This document shows, in pieces, positions 1 through 10,347 of a DNA stretch of 64,000 nucleotides (within the stretch, counting starts at the first letter, position 1; each line of letters starts with the position of its first letter). The notes below the pieces were generated by a model. That model had not been told where the DNA came from, searched no databases, and saw only the letters and a program-made list of their open reading frames with translations. The DNA lies in NCBI GenBank assembly GCA_903927755.1, contig CAIYOD010000042.1, forward strand, positions 62,001-126,000, in the 5' to 3' direction. This DNA is from an uncultured Thermoleophilia bacterium (lineage in GTDB: Bacteria; Actinomycetota; Thermoleophilia; UBA2241). Made by a program: the position numbers and the translations under genes.

Positions 1-1
1 G

Positions 2-1126
2 GTCCTTGCCGGCGCGCGGCACCTCAAGGTCGCCATCGACGCGCTCAGGGACTACCCGCTGGAGCAGGACTGGGGCACCACACGCATCCGGCGCGAGCCC
101 GTTGGCGTGTGCGCCCTTCTCGCGCCGTGGAACTGGCCGATGAACCAGGTGACCTGCAAGGTCGGCCCGGCGCTCGCCGCCGGCTGCACCATGGTCCTCA
201 AGCCGAGCCAGCTCTCGCCACTCTCCGCGCTCGTGTTCGCCGACGCGGTGGACGAGGCGGGCTTCCCCGCCGGGGTGTTCAACATGATCAACGGCGCCGG
301 CGCGGCTCTCGGGGACGCGTTCGCCACGCACCCGCTCGTCGACATGGTCTCCCTCACGGGATCGACCGTGGTCGGCGGCGTGGTCGGCGCCGCCGCCGCC
401 CCCTCCATCAAGCGTGTCTCGCTGGAGCTGGGCGGCAAGTCAGCCAACATCGTCTTCGGCGACGTGAACGTCGAGAAGGTCGTCCGCTCCGGCACGTTCG
501 GCGTGATGCACAACTCCGGCCAGACCTGCAACGCCCCGACGCGGATGCTGGTCGCGCAGGAGGTCTACGACGAGGCGGTCGAGGTCGCGGCGCGCGCGGC
601 TGACGATGTCGCGGTTGGCGACCCGACGGACGCAGCGACGTTCATGGGTCCCGTGGCCGGGCGCAAGCAGTACGACACCGTGCGCGGCCACATCCGGGTC
701 GGCATCGATGAGGGCGCCCGGCTGGTCGCCGGCGGCCTCGAGCGGCCGGATGGGCTCGGCAAGGGCTTCTTCGTCCGGCCCACCGTGTTCGCCGACGTCA
801 CCGCGGACATGCGCGTCTTCCAGGACGAGATCTTCGGCCCCGTGCTGTGCATGACGCCGTTCAAGGACGAGGCGCACGCCATCGAGTTGGCCAACGCCAC
901 CGAGTACGGTCTCTCCGGCTACGTGCAGTCGAGGGACGTGGAGCGCGCGCGCCGTGTCGCGAGCCGCATGCGCACCGGCATGGTGCACCTCAACGGCGCG
1001 CCGACCGACGCCGGCGCTCCGTTCGGCGGCTACCGCAAGTCGGGCAACGGTCGCGAGTGGGGCGTGTTCGGTCTCGAGGATTACCTGGAGGTCAAGGCCG
1101 TGATGGGGTGGTCCGCCCCGAGCTGA
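2..1126 (+). CDS. Aldehyde dehydrogenase family protein, 5'-truncated by window edge
   Basis: Open frame extends to base 2 (VLAGARHLKVAIDALRDYPLEQDWGTTRIRREPVGVCALLAPWNWP...); ALDH motifs LELGGKSANIVF and NSGQTCNAPTRMLV, C-terminal PFGGYRKSGNGREWG. Confidence 0.95.
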   Translation, partial: VLAGARHLKVAIDALRDYPLEQDWGTTRIRREPVGVCALLAPWNWPMNQVTCKVGPALAAGCTMVLKPSQLSPLSALVFADAVDEAGFPAGVFNMINGAGAALGDAFATHPLVDMVSLTGSTVVGGVVGAAAAPSIKRVSLELGGKSANIVFGDVNVEKVVRSGTFGVMHNSGQTCNAPTRMLVAQEVYDEAVEVAARAADDVAVGDPTDAATFMGPVAGRKQYDTVRGHIRVGIDEGARLVAGGLERPDGLGKGFFVRPTVFADVTADMRVFQDEIFGPVLCMTPFKDEAHAIELANATEYGLSGYVQSRDVERARRVASRMRTGMVHLNGAPTDAGAPFGGYRKSGNGREWGVFGLEDYLEVKAVMGWSAPS

Positions 1127-1135
1127 GCGCAGTCG

Positions 1136-2533
1136 TCAGGCGAGGTCCGCGAGCACCAGGTCAACGTCCTCGCGTGTCGTCAGCGGGTTGACGAAGCAGA
1201 GGCGGAGCACGGTCTCGCCGGCGTGCCTGGTCGGCATGACGACGGTCACGCCGCGCGCCATCGCGTCCGCGCTCCACGCTGCATAGTCGTCCGCCGTCCA
1301 TCCGACGCGGCGGACGACGAGCACGGTGAACGAGGGTTCGAGCACCAGCTCGAGCGCCGGAGACGCCTCGACCCGTGAGGCGGCGTAGGCGGCTCTGTCC
1401 ACGCAGTGGTCCACCGCGGCGGCGTACACGTCGGTGCCATAGGCCAGGACCGACGCCCACAGCGGTACGCCGCGCGCGCGGCGCGTGAGGTGGATCGCGA
1501 GATCTGACGGGTTCGGGTCCTCGCCGTCGCAGACGGCGAGGTAGTCGGCTGTCTGCGTCAGCGCACAGCTGGCCGCGACGCGGTCGCGGTAGACCAGGGC
1601 GGCGCAGTCGAACGTCGAGTACAGCATCTTGTGCGGGTCGACGATGAACGAGTCCGCCCGCTCGATGCCGTCGAGCAGCGGGCGGGTGCGCGGCGAGAGC
1701 AGCGCCGCGCCGCCGTAAGCGCCGTCAACGTGCAGGCGCAGCCCGTGGGCTGCGCACGCATCCGCGACGCCGGCGAGGTCGTCGAAAGCGCCGGTATTGG
1801 TGGCGCCGGCCGTCGCGACCACGGCGACCACCTCGTCTGGGTCGAGCGTGGCCAGCGCCTCCTCGAGCACGCGCCGGTCCAGACGGCCGTGCGCGTCGGC
1901 CGCGGGCGCCGTCACCAATTCGCAGCCCATGATGTGCGCGGCGGCGGCCATGGAGGAGTGCGCCGAGGCGCCGACGACGATCACGCGGCGGCGGTGAGCC
2001 TCCGGCCCGCCGCCGCGCGCCGCCACCAGCGCGCTCAGGTTGGCGATGGAGCCGCCGCTGACGAACGTGCCGCCGGCGGTCGCCGGGAACCCGGCGGCAT
2101 CAGCCAGCCAGCGCACCACGGCGTCTTCCGCCTCCACGGCGCGGCCGCCCTCGAGGTAGCTGCCGCCGTAGATCATCGCCACGGAGAGCGCCATATCGGC
2201 GAGCGCGGCGGCGACGGTCGGTGCGCCTGGGATGAAGGCGAGGAACCGCGGGTGGTCCGGCGGGATCGCCGTCGGCGCCACGCGGTCGCGGAACAACGCC
2301 AGCGCCGCGTCCGCGCCGATGCCTTCCGGGTCGATCGCCGGCAGAGAGCCGGCCGCCGCCTTGGGCGGCAGGACGTCGCGCCGGCCGGCGAGGCGCGCGA
2401 GCGCCCACTCCGTCACCTCGTGCGCCGCGTGCGCATCCGCGGACGACGGGGTGAACATCGCCGCGGGGTCGGGCTCGCCGCGGTTCCTGCCGGACCGATC
2501 GTCACCAGCCGTCATCTGCTTGTCGCTCCCCAT
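1136..2533 (-). CDS. Pyridoxal-dependent (group II) amino acid decarboxylase family protein
   Basis: 465 aa; LHVDGAYGGAALL...ADSFIVDPHKMLYSTFDC PLP-lysine motif. Confidence 0.9.
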   Translation of the reverse strand: MGSDKQMTAGDDRSGRNRGEPDPAAMFTPSSADAHAAHEVTEWALARLAGRRDVLPPKAAAGSLPAIDPEGIGADAALALFRDRVAPTAIPPDHPRFLAFIPGAPTVAAALADMALSVAMIYGGSYLEGGRAVEAEDAVVRWLADAAGFPATAGGTFVSGGSIANLSALVAARGGGPEAHRRRVIVVGASAHSSMAAAAHIMGCELVTAPAADAHGRLDRRVLEEALATLDPDEVVAVVATAGATNTGAFDDLAGVADACAAHGLRLHVDGAYGGAALLSPRTRPLLDGIERADSFIVDPHKMLYSTFDCAALVYRDRVAASCALTQTADYLAVCDGEDPNPSDLAIHLTRRARGVPLWASVLAYGTDVYAAAVDHCVDRAAYAASRVEASPALELVLEPSFTVLVVRRVGWTADDYAAWSADAMARGVTVVMPTRHAGETVLRLCFVNPLTTREDVDLVLADLA

Positions 2534-2542
2534 GTCTGTCCG

Positions 2543-2707
2543 TCACTCCCCATCGCAGATGCTCTCGCCGGGCGGCAGGTCGTAGACGCCGCCGCCGATC
2601 TCCTTGGCGCCGATCTGCGGGGCGAGCCTGACTCCTCCGGCCCGGAAGCCCTCGGGGTCCTCCTGATCTGTCGCGGTCTCGATGTCGAACACGTTGACCC
2701 CCTGCAT
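2543..2707 (-). pseudogene. N-terminal fragment of a small cupin-domain protein (54 codons)
   Basis: MQGVNVFDIETATDQEDPEGFRAGGVRLAPQIGAKEIGGGVYDLPPGESICDGE*; YDLPPGESIC resembles the N-terminus of cupins that continue PYHYE...; strong SD GGAAGGAGG upstream of ATG. Confidence 0.55.
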
Positions 2708-2758
2708 GCTGCCTCCTTCCGAGGTGGCGCCGGCGCCTGACCGGGGCATGACCAGTCT

Positions 2759-3445
2759 ATGACCCGTGACGAGCAGAAGCGCGCCGTCGCCAAGGCGGCG
2801 CTGGCGTACCTGACCCCCGGGATGACCGTCGGGGTCGGGACGGGCAGCACGGCCGCGCTGTTCATCGAGCAGCTGGCGGCGCGGCCGGAGCTGGTCGCCG
2901 CGGCCGTACCGAGCTCGGAAGTGACGGCTGCGGCGCTGCGCGCCGCCGGTATCCGTGTGGCCGGTCTGGACGAGGCGCCGGCGCCGGCCGTGTACGTGGA
3001 CGGCGCCGACGCCGTGGACCCGCAGCTGCGGCTCATCAAGGGCGCCGGCGGGGCGCTCGTCCGCGAGAAGGTGGTGGCGAGCGCCTCCCAGTTCTTCGTC
3101 TGCATCGTCGACGAGAGCAAGCTGACGGACAGGCTGGACGGGTCGACCGGAGACCATCCCGAGGGCGCGCCGGTCCCACTCGCCGTTGTGCCGATGGCGG
3201 CGGCGCCGGTGGCCGAGCGCCTCCGCGCGCTCGGCGGCAGCGTCGCCGTCCGCCGCGGCTACGTCTCCGACGATGGCCTCGCGATCCTGGACGTCGCCGG
3301 CCTCGACCTGAGCGACCCCGAGCGGGTCGAGGCCGAGCTGAAGGCGATCCCCGGCGTGGTCGAGTGCGGGATCTTCGCACGCCGACGGGCCGACGTCGTC
3401 CTCGCCGGCGCGGCGTCCGGCGTACGCACCGTCGTTGCGTCCTGA
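2759..3445 (+). CDS. rpiA: Ribose-5-phosphate isomerase A
   Basis: 228 aa; GMTVGVGTGSTAALFIEQLA, VDGADAVDPQLRLIKGAGGALVREKVVAS, ELKAIPGVVECGIFA. Confidence 0.95.
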   Translation: MTRDEQKRAVAKAALAYLTPGMTVGVGTGSTAALFIEQLAARPELVAAAVPSSEVTAAALRAAGIRVAGLDEAPAPAVYVDGADAVDPQLRLIKGAGGALVREKVVASASQFFVCIVDESKLTDRLDGSTGDHPEGAPVPLAVVPMAAAPVAERLRALGGSVAVRRGYVSDDGLAILDVAGLDLSDPERVEAELKAIPGVVECGIFARRRADVVLAGAASGVRTVVAS

Positions 3446-3555
3446 CGAGCGTCCGGCCGGCGCCCGCGGCCGCGCCCCCGCGAGTAGAGCAGGTGTGCAC
3501 GTCCGTTCGCGGCGATAGAGTGTGGGCGGACGGGAGTCGCGACGTGGGAGGGGCA

Positions 3556-4989
3556 GTGACCGACCAGCATCGCCTGCCGAAGGTGCGGCCGCGCCGCGCG
3601 CTCACCATTCTCGCCGCGGCGATCGTCATCGCTGCCGTCCTTGTCCCGGCGGCCGGCGCCCTTCCCTTCAAGTCGTATTCCTACGACCTGCGCGACGTGA
3701 GCTCGGGCGCCCGACCCTACGCCGTCTCGGTCGTCCTCCCGCGTGTCGACCCGGGCGTCCACGACGAGTACGGCGTGCGCATGCGCCGCGCGCACGGGGT
3801 GCTCTACGACTTCCCGCGCGGTCAGGCGACCTACGGGCTGCTCAATCTCAGCAGCTACGCCGTGACCGACGACGCCTTCTATCTCGACCGCGCGCTCGCC
3901 CAGGCGCAGCGCCTGCGCGACACGCGGGTCGTTGCCGGGGAGGCCTGGTACTTCCCCAACCGGCCGTCCAAGCATCGTCATGGCAAGCCCGGCGAGTCCA
4001 TCGCCGCCCCGTACTACTCGGCGCTCGCCCAGGGGCGCGTGCTGATGTTCTTCTCGCGCCTCGCCGAAGTCACCGGCCTCGAGGTGTGGCGCGACGCCGC
4101 GGACCACACGTTCGCCTGCTTCCTGCGCGCCGGCCCTCGTTCCGGCCCCTACGTGGTCAATGTGGACTCCCGCGGCTGCCTCTGGCTGCAGGAGTGGCCG
4201 TGGCCGGGCATGCGGCCGGACGACACCTTCAACGGACACAACTCGGCGGCGTTCGGCGTCTACGAGTACTGGCACCTCACCCGGGACGCCCAGGCGCAGG
4301 AGGTGTTCCGCGGGGCGGCGACGACCTCGCAGCTCTACGCCGGCACCTTCCGCCGGCCGGGCTGGATCAGCCTGTACTGCCTGGCGCATCGCGATCAGAA
4401 TCCGTATTACCACAACTACCACGTCGGCCAGTTGCTCGCGCTGTACCGCATGACCGGCGCCGTCGCCTTCGCGCGCTGCGCCGACCAGTTCTCGGCGGAC
4501 TACCCGAAGCCCGGCCTCTCGGCGACGATGACGGTGGCGCCGGGGCGCTACGCCGCGGTGCGGTTCGACGGCGCCGGCAACGTGCTGGAGCGGCGCACGG
4601 TCACGGCGCGGCGTGCGGTGACTACGCGCGTCACGCGGCGCCAGCGGTTGGTCCCCCGCGGCGGCGTCTACCTGCGGGTCGCCGCCGCTCCGTGGGCCGG
4701 CTGGTGGCTGGCCGAGCGGCCGGGCAAGGTGTTTGCGGACGGAGCCGTCGTGGTCCGCTCCTACGATCCCGTCCGCAGCGTGAGCCTGCTGGGCGGACGC
4801 GCCTACCGGGCCGTGCTGCTCGACAAGCGCGGCCGGGTCGAGGACTCCGTGGCTCTGCGGCCGGACGAGCCGCTCTCGCTGCCCGTCAGCGCCGGGGCGA
4901 CCGTGCTCGGCCGTCCGGCGGTCCGCCTCGCCGAGGGCGAGCAAGCGAGGTACTGGCTGCTGCTCGAGGAGGGGGCCCGGCTGCGCTGA
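3556..4989 (+). CDS. Secreted/membrane D-glucuronyl C5-epimerase-like protein
   Basis: GTG start preceded by GGAGGGG; N-terminal TM; FNGHNSAAFGVYEYWHLT and NPYYHNYHVGQLLALYRMTG resemble the C5-epimerase C-terminal domain. Confidence 0.65.
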   Translation: MTDQHRLPKVRPRRALTILAAAIVIAAVLVPAAGALPFKSYSYDLRDVSSGARPYAVSVVLPRVDPGVHDEYGVRMRRAHGVLYDFPRGQATYGLLNLSSYAVTDDAFYLDRALAQAQRLRDTRVVAGEAWYFPNRPSKHRHGKPGESIAAPYYSALAQGRVLMFFSRLAEVTGLEVWRDAADHTFACFLRAGPRSGPYVVNVDSRGCLWLQEWPWPGMRPDDTFNGHNSAAFGVYEYWHLTRDAQAQEVFRGAATTSQLYAGTFRRPGWISLYCLAHRDQNPYYHNYHVGQLLALYRMTGAVAFARCADQFSADYPKPGLSATMTVAPGRYAAVRFDGAGNVLERRTVTARRAVTTRVTRRQRLVPRGGVYLRVAAAPWAGWWLAERPGKVFADGAVVVRSYDPVRSVSLLGGRAYRAVLLDKRGRVEDSVALRPDEPLSLPVSAGATVLGRPAVRLAEGEQARYWLLLEEGARLR

Positions 4990-5027
4990 GCGAGGCGACG
5001 CCGGCGGCCGCCGTCAGGCTCGCCGCC

Positions 5028-6350
5028 TCAGACCTGCTTGAAGATCATGATGCTGCCGGTGTAGCAGCACAGCCACACGCTCTTGGTGGGCGCGTCGTAG
5101 GTGATCCCGATCGGCAGTGAGTTGGTCCCGACGCTGTGGATGACCTTCATGTCGCTCGTGCGGACCTGGCTCATGGTGCTCGAGTCGTAGTTGACCACGA
5201 ACAGCGACTTGCCGTCGGGGGCGATCGCCATGCTGCGCGGCTGGGCCCCGGTGTAGACCTTGTCCACGACCGCGCCCTTCCTGGGGTCGATCTTCGCGAC
5301 GTTGCCCTCGTTGTTGAGCGTTGCGTACAGGTACTTTCCGTTGCCGGCCATGCACAGGTGCCGCGGGCCGGCGCCGACTCCGCTGATCCACGAGACCGAG
5401 AAGTCGGTGAGGTCGACGACGGCGATGTTGGTGGAGCCCATGACGGCGACGTAGGCCGTCTTGGAGTCCGGCGAGACGGCGATGCCGCGCGGGTACGGTC
5501 CGAGAGACACGTTCTTGACGAGCTTGCTGGTGTGGACATCGATGACGCTCATGCTGTACGAGCACCAGTTGGTCACCAGCAGGTACTTCTGGTCGGGCGT
5601 GACCTCGAGGTACTTGGGGACCTCCCCGACCTTGATGACCTTGTCGATCGTGAGGTCGGCGAGCGAGACACGGTACACGTAGCTGTCGGACTGCCCGCCG
5701 GGCGAGCAGGTGTCGTGGCCCTCGACGAAGCCCTCTCCGTACATGGAGTAGTTGGAGATGTAGGCGAAGCGCCCGTCCGGCGTGAACGCGCACTCGACGG
5801 GCGCGCCCCTGATGGTCTCGCCGTGGCCCTTGATGCGGAAGTCGGCCGCTGTGATCTCGTCCTGGATGGTCTTGACGAGCTTGGCCGTCCTGGAGTCGTA
5901 CACGGTGATCGTGTGCTTGTACATCATGTTCTGGGCGAAGACGTAGCCTGTGCCTGAACTGACCACGGACTTGGGCGAGATCTCCGAGCTCACGATGGTC
6001 TTGCCCTGCTTGAGCTTGAGCGAGGAGGACGGCGGGCCCGTCCAGGCGGTGGGGCTCGGCGAGGGGGTGAGTACGGCTTGCTGGGCGCCGTCGTTCTTCT
6101 CGTCTCCGGGATCAGAGGACCCGGACGGCGTCGAGGGCGAGGAGCCGTCGTTTGCGCCGGAGTCGTCGGACCCGCAGCCGCCGACGGCGACCCAGAGGAC
6201 TCCGGCGAGCGCCGCGATGACGACGAGCGCAGCGACGAGCGCGAAGAGCCGGCGGCGCCGGTAGACGCGGGACTTGCGCGCGCGCCGGACTCGCCGGCCT
6301 GGTGGTCTGGAGCTGCGGCTCGGGCTGCTCATGGACCGGGAGTGTAGCAA
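5028..6350 (-). CDS. YVTN/YncE-type beta-propeller repeat protein with N-terminal TM
   Basis: 440 aa; repeated motifs PRGIAVSPDSKTAYVAVMGSTNIAVVD, PRSMAIAPDGKSLFVVNYDSSTMS, PKYLEVTPDQKYLLVTNW. Confidence 0.8.
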   Translation of the reverse strand: MLHSRSMSSPSRSSRPPGRRVRRARKSRVYRRRRLFALVAALVVIAALAGVLWVAVGGCGSDDSGANDGSSPSTPSGSSDPGDEKNDGAQQAVLTPSPSPTAWTGPPSSSLKLKQGKTIVSSEISPKSVVSSGTGYVFAQNMMYKHTITVYDSRTAKLVKTIQDEITAADFRIKGHGETIRGAPVECAFTPDGRFAYISNYSMYGEGFVEGHDTCSPGGQSDSYVYRVSLADLTIDKVIKVGEVPKYLEVTPDQKYLLVTNWCSYSMSVIDVHTSKLVKNVSLGPYPRGIAVSPDSKTAYVAVMGSTNIAVVDLTDFSVSWISGVGAGPRHLCMAGNGKYLYATLNNEGNVAKIDPRKGAVVDKVYTGAQPRSMAIAPDGKSLFVVNYDSSTMSQVRTSDMKVIHSVGTNSLPIGITYDAPTKSVWLCCYTGSIMIFKQV

Positions 6351-6389
6351 ACCGCCCGGCCGAACGACGGCGGGCCGGGCGAGCTGGGG

Positions 6390-7523
6390 CTAGGCGAGGA
6401 CGGTCGCGAGGCGCCGGAGCGCCTCGTCCAGCGTGTCGCGACGGCAGCCGAAGTTGAGGCGGAGGAAGGCCGGGTCGCCGAAGGCGGCCCCGGCCGACAG
6501 CGCTACCCCGGCGGCCCGGCACGCCGCCGCCGGGTCGTCCAGCCCCAGCTCGCGCACGTCGAGCCAGGCGAGGTACGTGGCCTCGACGTGCGACATGCTC
6601 ACGCGCGGAAGCTCGGCGGCGACGAACGCCTCCAGCGCGTCGCGATTGCCGCGCAGGTAGTCCAGCAGCCCGGCGTGCCATTCGCCGCCCCGGCGGTACG
6701 CGGCCTCGGCGGCGGTGACGGCGAAGGAGCCCGGGAACGGCAGAAGACCCTCGCCCGGGCGCAGGAACCGCCGCCGCAACGCCTCGTCCGCGACGATCGC
6801 GAAGGCGAAGTTGAGGCCGGGCAGATTGAAGGTCTTGCTCGGCGACATGAACGTGACGATACGATCCTCGTCGCCCGGACCGGCGAGCGCCGTCGGCACG
6901 TGGGGCAGGTCGTCGAGGATGAGGTCGCAATGGATCTCGTCGCTGACGAGGACGAGGTCGTGCCGTCGGCAGAAGTCCAGGAGCGCCTCTACCTCGCCCC
7001 GGCGCCACACGCGGCCGATGGGGTTGTGCGGGTGGCAGAACAGGAACGCGCGCGTGTCGGCGGTGACGGCCGCTTCCAGGCCCTCGAGCGGCAGCTCCCA
7101 GCGCCCGTCTCTGAGTTCGGCCGGCACCGTGACCAGCCGCCGGTCGCGCTGGCCGGGCGCCTCGAGGAACGGCGGGTAGACCGGGGTGACCGTGAGTACC
7201 GCCTCACCCGGCGCGGCGAAGGCCTCGCAGGACATGTTGAGCCCGGGTACGATGCCGGGCAGCCAGCAGATCCACTCGCTCTCGATGCGCCAGCCGTACC
7301 GGCACTCGAGGTGCGCGACGATCGCCTCGATCAGGGAGTCGGTCGTCAGCGAGTAGCCGAAGACACCGTGCGCGACGCGAGCCTCGAGCGCCTCGACCAC
7401 CGTCGGCGGCGCCGCGAAATCCATGTCCGCGACCCAGAGCGGCAGCACGGTGTCGTCGTAGAGGTCCCACTTGAAGCTGGCGGTGCCCCTTCGTTCGATG
7501 GGGGCGTCGAAGTCGAAGTCCAC
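6390..7523 (-). CDS. MalY/PatB-type PLP-dependent C-S lyase/aminotransferase
   Basis: 377 aa; KWDLYDDTVLPLWVADMDFAAPPTV, CHPHNPIGRVW, SDEIHCDLI, SPSKTFNLPGLNFAF. Confidence 0.9.
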   Translation of the reverse strand: MDFDFDAPIERRGTASFKWDLYDDTVLPLWVADMDFAAPPTVVEALEARVAHGVFGYSLTTDSLIEAIVAHLECRYGWRIESEWICWLPGIVPGLNMSCEAFAAPGEAVLTVTPVYPPFLEAPGQRDRRLVTVPAELRDGRWELPLEGLEAAVTADTRAFLFCHPHNPIGRVWRRGEVEALLDFCRRHDLVLVSDEIHCDLILDDLPHVPTALAGPGDEDRIVTFMSPSKTFNLPGLNFAFAIVADEALRRRFLRPGEGLLPFPGSFAVTAAEAAYRRGGEWHAGLLDYLRGNRDALEAFVAAELPRVSMSHVEATYLAWLDVRELGLDDPAAACRAAGVALSAGAAFGDPAFLRLNFGCRRDTLDEALRRLATVLA

Positions 7524-7634
7524 GCCCCAAGGCTAGCAGACCCGCTCGCGGCCGGGGACCCGTGCGGCCGCTGTGGCCGTCGAGGCTCGCGTGGCTCGGG
7601 CCCCTGTCGGTCGCTCCTGCCGCGTGCGCTTCGC

Positions 7635-7973
7635 TCAGGCCGCGTGCCGGGCCCGACGCATCGCCTTCTCGCGCGCCGCGAAGGCGTGCGAGCGGCAGCG
7701 GGCGCTGCAGTACTTGCGCCGCGGGTTCGCGGTGACGAACGGCTCGCCGCACTGATGACAGTGCCGCTCCACCTCCGCCGATCCGAGCCGGTGAAAGTGC
7801 ACGAGCACCGCCTGGCGCTGGTGGAGCGCGCATCGCGGCGAGGGGTTGTACACGGAGAGGACGGTGGTGCAGTCCGGCTCCGCGCACACCCGGCCTTCAC
7901 TGTAGGTGCGCACGCGGTCGCTCCTGCGGCCCGAAGCTGGGGGCGTCCAGCTCCCCCTGGTATCTCCATCCAT
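7635..7973 (-). CDS. Small putative zinc-binding protein (CxxC...CxxRC)
   Basis: 112 aa; VCAEPDCTTVLSVYNPSPRCALHQ and HCHQCGEPFVTANPRRKYCSARCR. Confidence 0.6.
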   Translation of the reverse strand: MDGDTRGSWTPPASGRRSDRVRTYSEGRVCAEPDCTTVLSVYNPSPRCALHQRQAVLVHFHRLGSAEVERHCHQCGEPFVTANPRRKYCSARCRSHAFAAREKAMRRARHAA

Positions 7974-8221
7974 AGTCGATCACGCTGCCCTGGTCGCGCT
8001 TGCCTCATCGGGGCATCGGGTGCAGCTGTCCGCGGGGCGGAGGCCGGCGGATGCCTCGGCGAGATCGGAAGGTCTTGTCCAAGGCTCTTCCCTTCCGAGT
8101 GGCGTCGTGCACACAAAGACCGTTTCAGTCCTGTATGCTGTGCATGCCGCCCTTTGCCACAAGGGGCCCGGAGTAAGTACCATCTTCTGATCGGCCATCC
8201 CCGCTCAAGGAATCGCTTCGC

Positions 8222-9718
8222 ATGAAGATTCGCCTGATCGAACCCATCTCACCGAGCCGCCATCTCTGGTCCAAGTCGTACTTCGTGCGTCTTGGCCTGC
8301 CTATGATCGGCGCCGCGCTGGTCGAGGCCGGACACGACGTGCGGATCTTCAATCCGCAGCTGGCGCCGATCGACTGGGCCGACGTGTACTCTTCGGATGT
8401 CGTCGGCCTCTCCAGCACCACCTCGACCATCATCGAGGCGTACCGCATCGGCGACGACCTGCGTCGGCGCGGCATCCCGGTCATCATCGGCGGCTCTCAC
8501 GTGACCTTCATGGCCGACGAGGCGCTGCGGCACGCGGACTACGTCGCGCGCGGCGAGGCCGGAGAGACCGTCATGGTGGAGCTCGCCGAGGCGTTGGCCG
8601 GCGATCGCGAGCTCGGCTCCATCACCGGGATCTCGTACTGGGGCGAGGACGGCAACGCCGTGCACGCGCCCCTGCACGAGCGCTGCGAGGATCTGGACAC
8701 GCTGCCGTTCCCGGATCTCACGCTCGTGGACGGCTACGAACGGATCACCAATACGCCCATCATGACGAGCTGGGGCTGCCCCTTCGACTGCACCTTCTGC
8801 TCGGTGACGGCGATGTTCGGCAAGAAGTACCGCTTTCGCAGCGCCGAGAGTGTGGTGGCGGAGATCAAGGAGAAGAAGCCTGAGAAGATCTTCTTCTACG
8901 ACGACAACATGGCCGCCAACAGGAAGCGCCTCAAGCGGCTCCTCCAGCTCATGATCGACGAAGGCGTCGCCGTGCCGTGGGGCGCCCAGGTGCGCACCGA
9001 CGTCGTGCGCGACCCGGAGCTCATGGAGCTCATGCGGGCCTCGAACTGTGACTTCGTCGCTCTCGGCCTCGAATCGGTGAACCAGGCCACGCTCGACAGC
9101 TTCGAGAAGTCGCAGACGGTAGGGGACATCGAGCACGCCATCAGGATCCTGCACGACTACGGCATCCGGGCCCACGGCATGTTCGTGCTCGGCGCCGACC
9201 ACGACACGCCGGACTCCGTGGCCGACACCGTCAAGTTCGCGAAGAGGAACAAGATCGACACGGTGATGCTCAACATCCTCACGCCGCTCCCCGGCACGCA
9301 GCAGTTCGAGGAACTGGACCGCGAGGGCCGCATCATCGAGCGCGACTGGTCGTTCTACGACGCGCAGCACGTGGTGTTCCGGCCCAAGCAGATGACGCCG
9401 CTGCACCTGCTGCAGGAGACCATCAAAGCCAACAAGCGCTTCTACTCCACCTGGCGCCCGGTATGGGCGTTCCACAAGTGGCTGTGGCAGCGCAACGAAG
9501 TCCGGAAGCAGAGGGCGTGGGACCGCATGCTCGAGTACGGGTGGCTCTGGTATTACTCGCGCACCTGGTGGACCGCCGCCAAGAACCGCGCCCAGCGCCG
9601 TCGGCTCCGGGCGTTGAGCAAGCAGCAGCCGCAGCAGCCGCCGCAGCAGAAGCCTCGCCCTGCCTCGCGCGTCTGCGAGCCCGGGATGGTCTGCGAGCCG
9701 GAGAAGCAGCAGGTCTGA
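8222..9718 (+). CDS. B12-binding radical SAM protein
   Basis: 498 aa; N-terminal B12-binding-like region, [13 protein letters not shown] (CxxxCxxC), Gln/Pro-rich C-terminus. Confidence 0.9.
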   Translation: MKIRLIEPISPSRHLWSKSYFVRLGLPMIGAALVEAGHDVRIFNPQLAPIDWADVYSSDVVGLSSTTSTIIEAYRIGDDLRRRGIPVIIGGSHVTFMADEALRHADYVARGEAGETVMVELAEALAGDRELGSITGISYWGEDGNAVHAPLHERCEDLDTLPFPDLTLVDGYERITNTPIMTSWGCPFDCTFCSVTAMFGKKYRFRSAESVVAEIKEKKPEKIFFYDDNMAANRKRLKRLLQLMIDEGVAVPWGAQVRTDVVRDPELMELMRASNCDFVALGLESVNQATLDSFEKSQTVGDIEHAIRILHDYGIRAHGMFVLGADHDTPDSVADTVKFAKRNKIDTVMLNILTPLPGTQQFEELDREGRIIERDWSFYDAQHVVFRPKQMTPLHLLQETIKANKRFYSTWRPVWAFHKWLWQRNEVRKQRAWDRMLEYGWLWYYSRTWWTAAKNRAQRRRLRALSKQQPQQPPQQKPRPASRVCEPGMVCEPEKQQV

Positions 9719-9722
9719 TCCG

Positions 9723-9749
9723 CCCGGGCGTGCCTCCGGCGCGCCCGGG
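9723..9749. terminator. GC-rich hairpin CCCGGGCG-N11-CGCCCGGG downstream of radical SAM gene
   Basis: 8-bp perfect stem read directly from sequence. Confidence 0.4.
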
Positions 9750-9816
9750 GAACAGTCGTGGTGCACGGCGCGCCGCCCGGAGCGGCGCGCGCCACCACCG
9801 ACGACAGGACGGACAC

Positions 9817-10287
9817 ATGGCCACGGCCACCTTCGCCGCCGGCTGCTTCTGGGGCGTCGAGCAGCGCTTCGCCGCGCTGCCGGGCGTCACCAGCACCGAG
9901 GTCGGCTACACCGGCGGTACGACCGCGAACCCCAGCTACGAGCAGGTCTGCTCGCACACCACCGGCCACGCCGAGGCGGTACGCCTCGTGTACGACCCGG
10001 GCGCAATCAGCTACGAGGAGCTCCTCGCGGCCTTCTTCGGTATGCACGATCCGACGCAGTTGAATCGGCAGGGACCCGACGTCGGCGACCAGTATCGCTC
10101 CGCCGTCTTCTTCCATACGCCCGAGCAGGAGACCTCGGCGAAGGCGGCCGTGGAGCAGCTTACCGAGAGCGGCGTATTCAAGCGCCCCATCGTGACGCAG
10201 ATCGTGGCGGCCCCGGAATGGTGGCGCGCCGAGGAGTACCACCAGAAGTACTTCGAGAAGCACGCGGGCTTCAGCTGCCGTACATGA
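9817..10287 (+). CDS. msrA: Peptide methionine sulfoxide reductase A
   Basis: ATG 9817; [48 protein letters not shown]. Confidence 0.95.
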   Translation: MATATFAAGCFWGVEQRFAALPGVTSTEVGYTGGTTANPSYEQVCSHTTGHAEAVRLVYDPGAISYEELLAAFFGMHDPTQLNRQGPDVGDQYRSAVFFHTPEQETSAKAAVEQLTESGVFKRPIVTQIVAAPEWWRAEEYHQKYFEKHAGFSCRT

Positions 10288-10347
10288 GCTGACGTGCCGG
10301 GACCGCGGCCGCGCCGCAGGAGTGTCACCGCGGGCGCCCCGGAGCGG

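Noticed and set aside
3259-4944. 561-aa minus-strand ORF
   Set aside because: Antisense shadow of the epimerase-like gene; low-complexity His/Arg/Val composition.
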